Assembly (NCBI GenBank): GCA_009746045.1
Contig: RPFO01000041.1
Location: forward strand, 8,139,669-8,203,668
DNA: 64,000 nt
Source: Mesostigma viride
Taxonomy: Eukaryota; Streptophyta; Mesostigmatophyceae; Mesostigmatales; Mesostigmataceae
Reading direction: 5' to 3'
This document shows positions 18,721 through 29,963 of the stretch, piece by piece (the first letter of the stretch is position 1; every line of letters begins with the position of its first letter). The notes beneath the pieces were generated by a model. The model searched no databases. It was not told the DNA's origin and worked only from the letters and a program-made list of their open reading frames with translations. The position numbers and the translations under genes were made by a program.

Positions 18721-18831
18721 CATACATACATACATACATACATACATACATACATACATACATACATACATACATACATACATACATACATACATACATA
18801 CATACATACATACATACATACATACATACAT
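18721..18831 (+). repeat. (CATA)n microsatellite, right part
   Basis: Pure (CATA)n after element B, continuing the tract at 10843-10911. It ends at the direct repeat ACGGTCCGAG (18832-18841). Confidence 0.9.
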
Positions 18832-18832
18832 A

Positions 18833-19297
18833 CGGTCCGAGGATGCGGATGGCGCTGCCTTCTATTCCCCCAACCACCGGCCTGGCATCGTGGTGCTGGA
18901 CTTTGAGGGGGGTGGCCGGCATCTGCTTATTGACGTTTCGGTGGCGCGGCCCTTGGCTCTTAGCCACGTGGCTGGGGCCTCCCTCACGGCAGGTTACACG
19001 GCGGACCGGGCGGAGCGGGCCAAGCTCCTGGCCTACGGCGACGTCGGGCACCATCGTGTGGTGCCCTTTGTCCTGGAGGAGTTTGGGGCCATGGGGCCCC
19101 TGACCTCCGCCTTCTTCAAGGAGTGTTGCCGGCTCCGGGAGGACCGGCTGGACCTGGAGAGCCAGCGGGCCCCATGGTCGGCGCGGACCTGGACGTCATA
19201 TTGGCGTCAGCGCTTGTCGGTGGCGCTGACTCGGGCCATGGCTGACATTATGCTCCGCCGTACGCGGGCTGATTTTGCGGTGCAGCAGGGCTATTAG
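18833..19297 (+). pseudogene. C-terminal fragment resembling a non-LTR retrotransposon ORF
   Basis: An open frame of about 154 codons ends at 19297. Its pattern HLLIDVSVARPL, then AKLLAYGDVGHHRVVPFVLEEFGAMG, recalls the C-terminal region of some LINE-type ORFs in algae and oomycetes, possibly a PD-(D/E)XK-like fold (Asp in LLIDVSV, a following Lys). The upstream half is missing or lies left of the (CATA)n insert, where a short open frame is in register at 10722-10809. The family assignment rests on pattern memory only. Confidence 0.45.
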
Positions 19298-19437
19298 GTT
19301 CCTCCCGTTAGGCGTTTCCATTGGTCTTATCGTAGTATAGAGCTTTGACATGGCTCTGTATATAGGTTTATAGCTGGGCGTTTGCTTTGGTTTGAGTGAT
19401 TTCACTCTGCTGTAAGTATAATTATATTTTTAATTAA
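19298..19437. other. AT-rich spacer before microsatellite
   Basis: No gene. It ends TTTTTAATTAATA before (CATA)n, similar to the sequence ahead of the tract at 10843, so it may be the 3' end of the same retroposon family. Confidence 0.4.
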
Positions 19438-19771
19438 TACATACATACATACATACATACATACATACATACATACATACATACATACATACATACATAC
19501 ATACATACATACATACATACATACATACATACATACATACATACATACATACATACATACATACATACATACATTGATACATACATACATACATACATAC
19601 ATACATACATACATACATACATACATACATACATACATACATACATACATACATACATACATACATACATACATACATACATACATACATACATACATAC
19701 ATACATACATACATACATACATACATACATACATACATACATACATACATACATACATACATACATACACA

Positions 19772-19801
<30 letters not shown>
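19438..19801. repeat. (CATA)n microsatellite, about 360 bp
   Basis: Nearly perfect tetranucleotide repeat with two small interruptions (near 19574 and 19768). Its translations are meaningless HTYI and MYVC repeats. Confidence 0.95.
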
Positions 19802-19802
<1 letters not shown>

Positions 19803-19818
19803 TGTCTCAGTGTCCAGA

Positions 19819-19834
19819 GGCCTCAATTGAGGCC
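19819..19834. repeat. Palindrome GGCCTCAATTGAGGCC beside (CATA)n
   Basis: A perfect 16-bp palindrome preceded by CATATTGTCTCAGTGTCCAG. The same module occurs inverted at 46658-46673, again beside a (CATA)n tract. Confidence 0.6.
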
Positions 19835-21252
19835 TTTTGGCTCAATGAGGCCTTTTTTACCAAGATCTCACAAAGTACGGTATTTTGGCGGGAAGGACCG
19901 GTCCTATGGGTCGTCCGGCCCCAGTGGCGCGAATCTGGTACATGTGCTGAGCGTCCTGACCCGTTGGGGTCGACAGGGGTCGACGGTTACTGAAAAATAC
20001 GTGAGGTGGAAAAGTACCTATTTTGGCCACTTTCGTGCAACGGGACGAGGATTTTTCACGAATGCACGACCATGGCGGCCTCGAGTAAAATGGACCGTAT
20101 GGCCACATTCGTGCATCATTTCAAGCAGTATGTAGCGCGTTGGGCAGATAAATTATACTTGAAGCTAGCCCGGCCGCTAAATGTGTCAAAAGTCGATTTA
20201 TAAATTCGTGGGGTCGTTATTTGTGTGCTGAATGCCAGGTTAGTGAAGTTCAGATGGGGCGTAGATCGCGTTGATAGTGCGCCTGCCAGCAGGACGATGC
20301 TTCGATATGGTGGGAAGGAGACTAGCGGAACGGCGGGGGCCGGGGATGTTTGGGCAGCCGTGACTAAAGGGGCACTGGCTATTTTCGAGCCTTTTGTCGT
20401 GAATCCATAGGTAGAGGAAGGGGTATTTTTAGCTAGGAAAAACTGGATTGCGGACAATAAATGCGCGCGCGCCCCCAGATATGGGAGCGCAATTATGCGA
20501 ACAGCGCTGGTGAGGCCGCTGCAGCCGCTTTCATACGTCAATGGACGACGCATGGAGCGTCTGTCCGGCCAGATTAATAGCGGGCTGCATCGCTTCCGGA
20601 CAACTTGAAAACGCCCAGCTTGAACAGCTTTTCTGATGCAGACACGTTCATGGCCAGCGCATATGCGTGCTTAGTGATCCCGGGTGTGAGGGGTGTGAAA
20701 GGTAAGTGCGTCCTGGTGGCAGAAAGGGAATGGCATCGATTTGCTTGTGATATCGCCAGTTTTTAGCTGCCTATCGGCGCCTAGTGCCGAGGTGACGTAA
20801 GGCAGGCTATATTACTTCGTGCAGTGCTCTGCGGCTGGCCCCCACCGTGTAGACGTGTTTGCTTTCCATAAGAAGCATGGCAGTTCCTGCCATGCTGGCC
20901 ATGTCTCAGGCAACCCTTGCAATCAAGCTAGAGGTCTAGAAGACAGTGCAAATGGTGTCCAGTTATGCTTGTACATCTTGCCATGTGCTGTTCATCTGCT
21001 GCCGCGGCAGCAAACCCCTGTCAGAATATACCGTAACAACGTAGATATTGGGGCTATGTGAGTGAAGCTAAGCGCTTGGAAGGTCACACCTATCATTATA
21101 ATGCATGATCCTTGTGCATGACTGTAATAGCGGCTTTGGATTCCTCATGGTTAAGTGCAATACCCATGGCAGGCTGTTGCTGCCTGCAGTGCTGCGCGAC
21201 AGCCCCGGCCGGCCGTGCAATTGTGTATGAGGCGTCCCTTGTTACCCAATGT
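19835..21252. other. Non-coding spacer
   Basis: No ORF with a recognisable domain. A stretch near 21000-21110 (GGGGCTAT...TTATAATGCATG) resembles 46530-46600 at moderate identity, so this is old dispersed repeat DNA. Confidence 0.45.
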
Positions 21253-22011
21253 GATGACAGCCACAAAATATTGCTTGGTTGATTAAATATATTACTTTGG
21301 GGTTGGTCTCCAACAAGGAGGTAGGCCTCAACTAGAGGTCAATCCCATCCAACAAGGATGGGCTTGGGCAAACAATGCCACTACACAATCTCAACAAGAG
21401 ACTGTTGCATACTCAACAAGAGCATGGCTTTAGGCTACCAACAAGGCAGCCATACCCAACTAGGGCTTACCCATACACATGGGGACCAACAAGGTAAATT
21501 TCTCGTGTACTATGAGTCACTTATGTGGAAGGGACAAAGTCCTTCAGTGGCGGCTACACTGTTTGCTACCGTTGATCCATTACAAATCTGACGGTACGAA
21601 ATTGAGCAAACTTTTCACCACAAGTGACGGTGACCAACATTAGTTGGCACGACGTTATGGCATGCGGGGACTAGGCCACAGCGCCTCCTAGGCAGCGCCA
21701 GAAACGTACAATAGTTCACTATAGAAATTCATGCAACCACTAGCATGTCCATAAATGATATGTGTATATAGTGCCGAGGTACAAGATTAACTTGTATACT
21801 CACTCAACTGTTTTCAATAAGAAAACTAGCGCCGTAAAGGACACGGCAAGCACTACCTAGCCCTCACAATCTTGGCCAGAAATACGGTGGGCGGAAGCGA
21901 TTATTAAGGACGCATTCCTAATTATTCCCCCGTTTACAGAAAGTTGGCCACAACATTAAATGGGCTAGCAAACGGGCACAACCAGGATTATCTAAAATCC
22001 TGACATGCATG
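21253..22011 (-). repeat. Probable diverged solo LTR related to element F
   Basis: It starts TGACAGCCACAAAATATTG and ends AATCCTGACA. The part at 21870-21945 (GGCCAGAAATACGG, GCGATTA, AAGGACGCA, CCGTTTACA) matches the LTR of F at 28305-28375. I could not identify a TSD. Orientation is inferred from F. Confidence 0.5.
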
Positions 22012-22127
22012 CCATGTCATGCCATGCTTACCGTGTTGTGGGGAAACCTCGTAAGGTCCAAAAGACACCTAAGAGGCAGAGGGAACTGAGTACTAGCGCC
22101 TTTTTTCTGCTTGCATCTATGGTCATG

Positions 22128-22612
22128 AGTTAGGAAATGGGAATGAACGACGTAGTATAATGCTTGAGAGCACTGAAGGTTGTGAGCTATGAATTGCTTG
22201 CTTCAGTAGAAAATAGGTTTACCCTTTATCCACGTTGCTCTCACTGGCCGCGCCGCCAGTGACCGTTGGGTGCAGACCGTTGGCCCGAGGCCGCACGATG
22301 ACAGGTAGCAGTCTAGTCACTGCATCGTGTGATCACAGATCAATGCACGCTGCAGTACGGTCCCTATCTAGGATACTCTAGTACCGTCCAATGACAGGAC
22401 ACTACGTATACTGGGTACTAACATCTGTCACGTACCCCAGTACCCAAAGTACCTATCTAGGGAAACGTATGCGACTCGACTAGCATTCCTATCTGCATAG
22501 CCCACGTGGTATTTATATTCACATACCAACGTAGGTTTACAAGGCTTATTCATACGTTGTATTCGAACAATGCTTTTGAGACTTAGTCTGCAGCAAAGCA
22601 TGGAGACTAACT
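22128..22612 (-). repeat. Element C 3' LTR
   Basis: Begins AGTTAGTCTCC and ends TTTCCTAACT on the minus strand. An AATATAAATA TATA-like box lies at 22510-22519 (minus). Copy of 45991-46473. Confidence 0.88.
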
Positions 22613-23000
22613 CCAGTATTGTTTTATTCTTTATTTATTATGCAGGTCTGCACCCCCAATATTATTGTTATTGTTTTTTAGGGGTACAAAAGAGACATGG
22701 CTGGTTGAGCCAGGTTGGTTACAGCTGGCAGTTCTGGCCAGGTGTTGGATGGCACATTAAATAAGGTGTACACAGCTGGCTGGTTTGGCCAGTTATTGGA
22801 GCACACATTAAATAAAGTGGATACAAGGCTTGTGCCCTCAAGCTTCAAATGGATAGAAATCTGACCTAGTCAGCACTCACACCCCACAGCAAATGTGTTG
22901 AATTTTACGGCGCCCAGCAGCTATCGCTGTGGTAGGGGGGTGTGGTGGTTGTGTACTGAGCTGTAGCCAGACATTTTATTCATACACTGACACGGATACC
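22613..23000 (-). other. Element C 3' UTR and polypurine tract
   Basis: The minus strand ends in an A-rich tract finishing ATACTGG against the LTR start AGTTAG. No T-arm-like hairpin is present, unlike A, B and D. Confidence 0.6.
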
Positions 23001-23759
23001 CTAGGGATTCATATTGTCAAATAGTAGCTGGTATTGTGGACCAGCTGCATCCCTCAGCTTGGTTAAGGCATCTGCTGGGTTTTCTTCATCTTCCACATGA
23101 TGCCAGCTGGAGAAGTAGGTGGCCTCCTGTTTGAGGATCACCCAATCCAGGTCAGTGTGGACAGCAGCAGAAACAGATTTCTTGGTTAGAAAACTGATCA
23201 CAGAATAGCTGTCATGCGTATAGAGATGTGAGATGACATTGCATGTGCTGCCTGCCTGGGTTTGTAACCAGGTGAGCATATGTTGCAGGGAACGAGCATG
23301 CAATGCAGCAGACACCACAGCACGACATTCAGCTGAGTTGCTGCTGCCAGGTTTTCTGCGGTGTAGTCTGCTGTACCAGGAAGTGAGGGACATGTAATCT
23401 GACCTGTTGGTGAGAAAAAACAGCCCTGATTCCCGAGCCCCTATCTGATTGATTATTCTGCTCTCCATGGAGCTGTCCATGACACTGTGGATGTGAATGT
23501 CTTCCATCAGATTCAGGCCATGGAGGATGAGGGGAGGGCAATCATTGACCAACTTCCTGATTTGACTGCATTTGATTTTGACTAGAACATCATGGGTGAC
23601 CCTGCTTATGACAGCTATAAGGGAGCCCCACAGATGGCTGACCACCACCCCAGTTTGCCCTGAACAGTGGCACACATGTGTAGGGGGAGGTAGTCGTGTT
23701 GCAGCAGATCTAGACAATCTTGAATATATTCTGCAGGAGGAGAGAGAGAGCAGACCCAC
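23001..23759 (-). CDS. pol: Element C pol: RNase H
   Basis: RNase H of the family: SVMDSSMES, SSNSAECRAVV, LYTHDSYSVISF and EENPADALTKL carry the acidic residues. The first 80 or so residues of the open frame are out of register. The end (LLFDNMNP) aligns with LMDP in A and B. It is preceded by the RT segment 23615-24094 in another frame. Confidence 0.82.
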   Translation of the reverse strand: MGLLSLSSCRIYSRLSRSAATRLPPPTHVCHCSGQTGVVVSHLWGSLIAVISRVTHDVLVKIKCSQIRKLVNDCPPLILHGLNLMEDIHIHSVMDSSMESRIINQIGARESGLFFLTNRSDYMSLTSWYSRLHRRKPGSSNSAECRAVVSAALHARSLQHMLTWLQTQAGSTCNVISHLYTHDSYSVISFLTKKSVSAAVHTDLDWVILKQEATYFSSWHHVEDEENPADALTKLRDAAGPQYQLLFDNMNP

Positions 23760-24431
23760 TGATCCTGCTGCCTGTGCAGCTGCAACATGATGCCACAGAA
23801 CTGGATGGGGGTTGCACTCAATTCCACCTGTTTGCCAATCTCATATGATTCCTGGACCTGCTGAATAAATTTTTCCACCTCAGCTCTAGGCCCACAAATG
23901 AGTTGGTCATCTCCATGCCACACAAAGAACAGCAGTCCAGAGGGGGTGGGTACAACAAAAAAGCATGGGTCCAGGTCATCATACGTGGCCTTGAGCTTTT
24001 TGAATACTTCCTCGATCTGCTGAGTCTCTGAAAATTTTGGGGGCACTGACAAGCCCTTCCACCCCAATGTTGATGATAAGGTGGGGCTCATCAATGTAAG
24101 GTTTCCACACAGCTGGGGTGTCTACCACGTACACCTTCCCTTTCCACTCAGATTCAGCCTTTTCTGGGTCCCCCCTGAGGAAGGCCCTTTTAATATCAGT
24201 GGCTTTGCAGACAAAGTCTTGGCCTGCATTGAGGTTGTGGAGGAACAGGGACAGCATGATCCTGAGTGAGGTTTGTTGCAGCCCAGGTGTGTAAGTTTCC
24301 CCTTTTGACAGTGTGGAGGTCCCCTTTGATTCTGTAACACATGGTCTGGCATGGAAAATTGGGGAGCCCACTTTTTGTGGTTTTTGTTTAAGAACAAATT
24401 TTAATCTGAGCTTTTTGGCTCCCTCTGGCAC
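23615..24431 (-). pseudogene. pol: Element C pol: reverse transcriptase in two frames
   Basis: The frame 24431-23979 holds KLRLKFVLKQKPQ, GETYTPGLQQTSLRI and ATDIKRAFLRGDPEKAE. The frame 24094-23615 holds DDLDPCFFVVPTPSG and FFVWHGDDQLICG. HGDD again stands for YVDD. A frameshift lies near 24050 in GLVSAPKIF. Confidence 0.82.
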
Positions 24432-24442
24432 ATCCCATCACA

Positions 24443-24658
24443 TCATGAAGGGGTGACAGGAGGTTTGTATTGAGGGTTTTTGGGGTTGGGCAGGACCCAT
24501 TCCTGCCTGGCTTGGTGGACAATGGCCAACAGCCACTTGGTAAACCCTTTTTGTGTTTTGCATTCTTGTATGACGTGGGAGATTTGTTGGGGTGAGTGCA
24601 TGGCTATGTCCCACTTACCCAGCCCAAAGGCTGAGGGATGGAGGAACTGGCTGTGCAC
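24443..24658 (-). pseudogene. pol: Element C pol: protease-RT linker
   Basis: A short open frame with SPQQISHVIQECKTQKGFTKW aligns in position with the LVEMMQSPKMAKAW region of A. It is separated by frameshifts or stops from the protease upstream and RT downstream. Confidence 0.5.
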
Positions 24659-24759
24659 TAACTTATCCAGATCAGGGATCTCCCCTGGTGCAATGATATT
24701 GAGTGTTTACTGCTTTGATGACAGCATCCATACCAGGGACAATACTGGAGAGAGGGATT

Positions 24760-25397
24760 TTAAAGTGGTCCAGAGGAACTGCACCCACCCCTGTGATCGA
24801 GCTCATTAGCTGAGATAAGCACCCCAGGATAGGATACAAAAGGTTCCCCCAACAAGGTGTTACCAAAGTACCCTGCCACCACCTGGAAGGGTGTCTGAAT
24901 ACCAAGTATAGGGAGCAATACTTGTCCCACTACATCCAGTGAGCTTTGGCCTGAGAAATCCTGCACCCGTGCCCAAGGAGAAGGTGCAATCTCAAGACCA
25001 GGGATGGCTTGTGCACTGATCACACTGACCTGTGCCTGAGTGTCTATTGCCAGGGTCCAGGGGTCCTGACTAGTGCACACAGCTGAGACTTTTGCCAGCC
25101 CTTCGGCCACAGCAGCTTGTTGCTTATGTGACCTGTGTAGTGCTGGCAAGGCGACTGCCAATCTTGACCTCAGAGCGGGAGGGTTGGCAGACAATTTGGT
25201 GCCTTGGGTCTGATGTGCTTCCAGACCAGCTACCTCGTGCCTGGTTAAGCTATCCCCAGGTTGTGAAGTGGGCCTGGCTTCACTGAGGGTGGAAGGGTTC
25301 ACAGAGGGTGCTGTGGTGCTGTCAACAGCAGTGATTGGTGGCTCATTGGGACTGCTGGGCATGCTGGAGTTGCCAGATAGAAGTAGTGAGTCCATGC
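24760..25397 (-). CDS. pol: Element C pol: aspartic protease
   Basis: The protease core is AIDTQAQVSVI with its catalytic Asp, DFSGQSSLDVVGQVLLPILG, and NTLLGEPF as the second conserved strand. Gln replaces the Gly of DTG. A frame from 25527 reads through from element K, but the first residues there are chimeric. The true frame comes from the integrase across K: GEESL then SMDSLLL join in register when K and one TTAA are subtracted. A frameshift follows near 24780. Confidence 0.78.
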
Positions 25398-25401
25398 TTA
25401 A

Positions 25402-27119
25402 CTCGTCGTCTGTCTCTGGTCCTAATTTTAGGACTGAGTTCAACTCAGTCCTAATTTTAGGACCTAATTTTGAGGTTTTGTAGAAAATTCGCCCCAGTCG
25501 GAATATTTGGCAGAAAATTTTTCTCAAAATTTATTCAAATACTACTTGAAAAGATCTTTCTTGGACATATTTTTGGGATTTTTTTGGATTTGGTTTGGGC
25601 GGCTAACCGTACGGTGAAAGTACAGGTGGTAAGGGTACATTTTCACGCAAAACGTGAGTTCCGGAAATGCACGACCTAGCCATGGCGGCTTGCGCCCATG
25701 CATGCAGTTTACGTTTTCGGACGATTTTGCGGGCCAAACCCAGGAAATAGATTTTTTATGTCCTAAAGATGATACAAGTGAATTTTAGCCTCGCGGGGAT
25801 GCGATTTACTGGGTGTCGGCACTGTTCTTGCTGGAAAAATCTGCGATTAGGCAGGTCGACGGAATGGATTACTACAATTGATTCCCGGATCAAATCGAAG
25901 GGTTTATAGGTTTCTTTATACCTTTTATCATGTATTGTCGTAGATTAAGTCTAGTGGCAGTAAAGATTTGATGATTTCGACCACTCTGTCACGTCATGGT
26001 TTGTGTGCCGCAAAGTGCCACTTTTGCAGGCACCGCCTGGGCCAAGGTAACGCCAGCCGTGCCAGGTAAAGCTGGAATATCGCTGCTTCATCGTTTCTTG
26101 GTATTCTTACATGAGTTTAAGCTTGCGATGCGCTGTCAGTTTTGAGTCTTGCTGCTCTTTCTTGACCGTTGCCTGCCCCTCTCTAAAACCATCTTTTTAG
26201 ATGATCTTACCAGGCATTTGCCTTACCGTAGCATGGCTGTACAAGGTTTTAGGTGCTGAATGGGTTAAAACACTTTCATAGATGTTAGTTATTCTCTTGC
26301 TATGTTCATACTGCATGATTGTGTGGTCATGGGCTGCGTCAAGGGTACTGTCAAGCTTATACGGGTGAGTGAAAAATCTTGGTGATAAACCACTGTGATC
26401 ATGTGCCAGCAGGTATGTTGGCCATGTCATGGCAAGGTAATACAGTTTTATCCATGTCCATTCTTGTAAAGAACAATTAAATGTGACTAACCTACCCATT
26501 ATATCGGTGGTTATTACTTATAATACATCCCTTTGTAGCTACGTATCCATACGCATTCCCTACATGTATGCATAGGCTTTCACACATACTAAGGTACAAT
26601 ATAACTGCATTATGATGATGCAAGTATGTTTTCCTATTATGCCTGAAGGGAAATGGGCTGATTGACATGGTTTGTGGCCACGCTACTATGAAGTATGACC
26701 GCACTTACATGCTTGCAAATTGCTAGCATGGCCCAGTCCTATGTATAGGACTGGCAGTATTTGGCGTGTTTCAGGCAGTGCCAGTGGCCAAATTGAGTCC
26801 AGTTTTTTGCCACAGGTCAAGAACTATATTGTTTACATGCCTGTATTTTTTTAACATGAATATGGAATTTATTCAATTTTTGCCACTCATGCTTCCACAC
26901 AAAAATGCAAATTCGCCGACGGTGCCATACATCCATGTAATTTTTAGGAGTTTGGGTCAAGTTTTCACTGATGTAGTATTTTTGCCAGCAAGAGGACATC
27001 AAATACTCCATAGACCCACATCTAAGCATCTTTAATGGACCCCCCACCTAGTCACTACACACGGTTGAAAAAGGTCAACTCAGTCCTATTATTAGGACTG
27101 AGTTGGGACAGACGACGAG
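25402..27119. mobile_element. Element K: TTAA-flanked non-autonomous DNA transposon
   Basis: 1,718 bp bounded by TTAA (25398-25401 and 27120-27123). The termini are inverted repeats CTCGTCGTCTGTC. Subterminal hairpins built on CTCAGTCCTA and TAGGACTGAG lie at both ends. No transposase ORF is found. TTAA targeting and precise insertion suggest a piggyBac-like element, although the CTC terminus is not the usual CCC. It sits between integrase and protease of C. Confidence 0.78.
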
Positions 27120-27800
27120 TTAAAGACTCTTCCCCAGGCACGTCTGCCATGGGAGAATAATACTTCTTAATTCTATGACAGCTCACCCTGTGACGCTTTC
27201 CATTGATATTGTGCTTGACATCCACTGTCTTGCCATGTTTGGTAAATTTATCCACGGATGGTAACTGGACCTAGCCAAGTTCCAACCTTACCAAAACTGT
27301 TTTCCTTGTAATAGAGGACTTGACCACGTTTTTGGAATAATGGCCTGGGATGGGTTTTATCTTTTTCTGCCAGTTTTGCTGAGGTTTGTGCACGTGCAGT
27401 GTTGTACAGTGCTATCACCTCTGGGGGATATACACCTGCCTGCAGTCCTGCTGGGATTACCTCACCCCACTTGGCATGCAGGACAGGTCTCATGTTTAGA
27501 GTTGTGCACATTTCATGACACCAGAGTGCCCTGTCACAATAGACCCCTGAAGTAGCATCCTTGGAGGGATTTTTGGCTAGTAGGGTTTTGACAGATCTGA
27601 TGGTTCTTTCAATGACCCCCTGACCCTCATGATCTTCCAGCCCAGCAATCTCTATTGCTTCACACCCTTCCAGGTCAGTCAGACAGGAAAATTGTTGATC
27701 AAGCACAATTCTGTCAACTGGATAGAATCTGGGTAAAGCAATCATGAGTGCAACACGTAGCTGCCCTGCGGACATGCCAGGTAGTGGTTCCATGACTGTG
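27120..27800 (-). CDS. pol: Element C pol: integrase core and C-terminus
   Basis: Two overlapping frames. 27793-27248 starts MEPLPGMSAG and holds Asp in VLDQQFSC and Glu in GQGVIERTIRS, then KVGTWLGPVTI. 27255-27123 continues VDVKHNINGKRHRVSCHRIKKYY. The same blocks, in order, form the integrase of E at 63220-64000. A frameshift lies near 27250. The upstream half lies beyond element F at 29964. Confidence 0.82.
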
Positions 27801-29958
27801 TGTCAGAAATATTGAGACTTGTAGGTCGAAAACGATAGTGACAATTAAAGATTACGCTTTATTATCATTGCATCCCGGACTACCACCGTTTGTCCACCAA
27901 AACCATGATGTGGCTCCCGGGTGGGGACCATAAGCGTCAGCCATAACTCATGGCTCAGACCTTAGGTAAGTGCAACGTAGGTTGGTTGCGTCTTCCTCTT
28001 ATGCACAAGGGTGCACAAAGTGTGAGTGCTTGACAGGCTGGCACAAAGATTGCGTAGCTTATCTGAAATGTGCTGAGAATGCGTTACGCTAGCCAGATTC
28101 CGTTAACACTCTCTAGTCGAGTAGTACGACTGAATAGTACGCTAGCTATAGGTCGTAGGACCCTGAACGTACAAGTCTTGATATAATGTGCCGGTTCTCG
28201 TAGCTTCGGCACTAATATCTTAGTCACTCCGTGACCAAATCATGCGCCGTAACATGACACATGCTCACTGCCCCAACACTGCATAATACTCTGCCGATAT
28301 TAATTATGGCCAGAAATACGGCAGGCGGGTGCGATTAATAAGGACGCAACCCTAATACCTCCGTTTACAATGGATGGCCTATATGAAATATATTAACGGC
28401 AGGCAGTTGGGCACACAGGGTGAAATTCACCCCTGACACCCCCCTTGCACAATGCCTAAAGTGAAGACACTATGCAGGTACAATAGGGCCAACAGTTTCT
28501 CCCCGCTCAATTCAGGCAAGAGCCTAAAAAGCTGGGTGGGGCAGCCAGGTATTAACTAGCTCTCACACACCCCTTGTTCAACTTAAGCCGGTACACGCTC
28601 TGGTATAATCCAATGGTCTCATATTGCCTCCCTTGTTTGGTAGTTGGTAGGGCTTGCTGGGTACAATCACCCCAACCCCCCCTTACCCAGGAAGCTAATA
28701 ATGCCATCATGGTGAACCAATGTACCCATTGGGCATGAACATAAAAGGAGAATCAAGACGTGCACAAGCATGCCAACGCGGGGCACAAAGCGCCCCCCCC
28801 CATGCTTTCAAAAGGATAAGCAATAACCAAAAAGGGCATCGGAATCAAAAAATTCCGACCTCTTCATTTCCATAGACAGCGCTGGCTTCTCGGCTCCGGG
28901 ATCCCCGATGCCGCCGGCTCAATTCGCATAAAGATCGAGCACTTAAACTCGAGCGAAACAGCGCCTTCCATCCGCACCCAAAAAAGATAACCACAAAGCT
29001 CATTTTCGGCTCACGTTCGCTCCTGGCATGGATTGAACTTGGATCTTCTGTAGCGCCAGCCTTCAATCGGCATGTCTGCCGCAGCTGCACTCACGAAATC
29101 TGGTGCTTTTGCTGGAATCAGGAAAAATATGGCCCAGCGGCTCTGTAGGCCGCGGCCGACTGGCCTCTTCCAGGCCGAGTGTGCGGCTTGCCAACAACAA
29201 TGCCGCGAACTTCCGGGTAATATTCCATGACGTTACTTGCGCATCTCGCTAATTCGTAGCATGTCACGTTCTTCAACTTAACCCTAAGGTTTTTTCTGTA
29301 ATGGTTTTGTGTCAGAAATATTGAGACTTGTAGGTCGAAAACGATAGTGACAATTAAAGATTACGCTTTATTATCATTGCATATTAAATCCCGGACTACC
29401 ACCGTTTGTCCACCAAAACCATGATGTGGCTCCCGGGTGGGGACCATAAGCGTCAGCCATAACTCATGGCTCAGACCTTAGGTAAGTGCAACGTAGGTTG
29501 GTTGCGTCTTCCTCTTATGCACAAGGGTGCACAAAGTGTGAGTGCTTGACAGGCTGGCACAAAGATTGCGTAGCTTATCTGAAATGACAGTGCTGAGAAT
29601 GCGTTACGCTAGCCAGATTCCGTTAACACTCTCTAGTCGAGTAGTACGACTGAATAGTACGCTAGCTATAGGTCGTAGGACCCTGAACGTACAAGTCTTG
29701 ATATAATGTGCCGGTTCTCGTAGCTTCGGCACTAATATCTTAGTCACTCCGTGACCAAATCATGCGCCGTAACATGACACGTGCTCACTGCCCCAACACT
29801 GCATAATACTCTGCCGATATTAATTATGGCCAGAAATACGGCAGGCGGGTGCGATTAATAAGGACGCAACCCTAATACCTCCGTTTACAATGGATGGCCT
29901 ATATGAAATATATTAACGGCAGGCAGTTGGGCACACAGGGTGAAATTCACCCCTGACA
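27801..29958 (-). mobile_element. Element F: short non-autonomous LTR element
   Basis: LTRs 27801-28438 and 29310-29958 (TGTCAG...CTGACA) flank 871 bp with no gag or pol. The TSD is CTGTG (27796-27800 and 29959-29963). A minus-strand tract GCAAGGGGGG abuts the LTR at 28439, giving the orientation. The LTRs are nearly identical, so the insertion is recent. It interrupts the integrase of C in register. It belongs to the TRIM/LARD class of non-autonomous LTR elements. Confidence 0.88.
28439..29309 (-). other. Element F internal region, tRNA-like stretch
   Basis: No coding domain. On the minus strand around 29021-29095 there is a degenerate tRNA-like sequence (A-box-like GCAGCTGCGGCAGA, B-box-like AGTTCAATCC). 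The T stem and anticodon arm do not pair well, so it is not a functional tRNA. It could be a captured tRNA-derived SINE head. Confidence 0.35.
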
Positions 29959-29963
29959 CTGTG

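Noticed and set aside
18686-18832. ORF of HTYI repeats and the MYVC repeats on the other strand
   Set aside because: Translations of (CATA)n; the MAEFVA start belongs to the element B 3' LTR.
19402-19826. Several 120-140-codon ORFs of MYVC or HTYI
   Set aside because: Pure microsatellite in every frame, no coding signal. The same holds for 46528-46943.
20116-20553. 145-codon minus-strand ORF
   Set aside because: No domain, no support from neighbours; likely open by chance.
25402-25527. Extended N-terminus of the C protease ORF (MRKIFCQIFRLG...)
   Set aside because: This part is encoded by the end of element K and is chimeric.
29021-29095. tRNA gene on the minus strand
   Set aside because: A-box and B-box resemblance only; T stem and anticodon arm do not pair and position 33 is not T.
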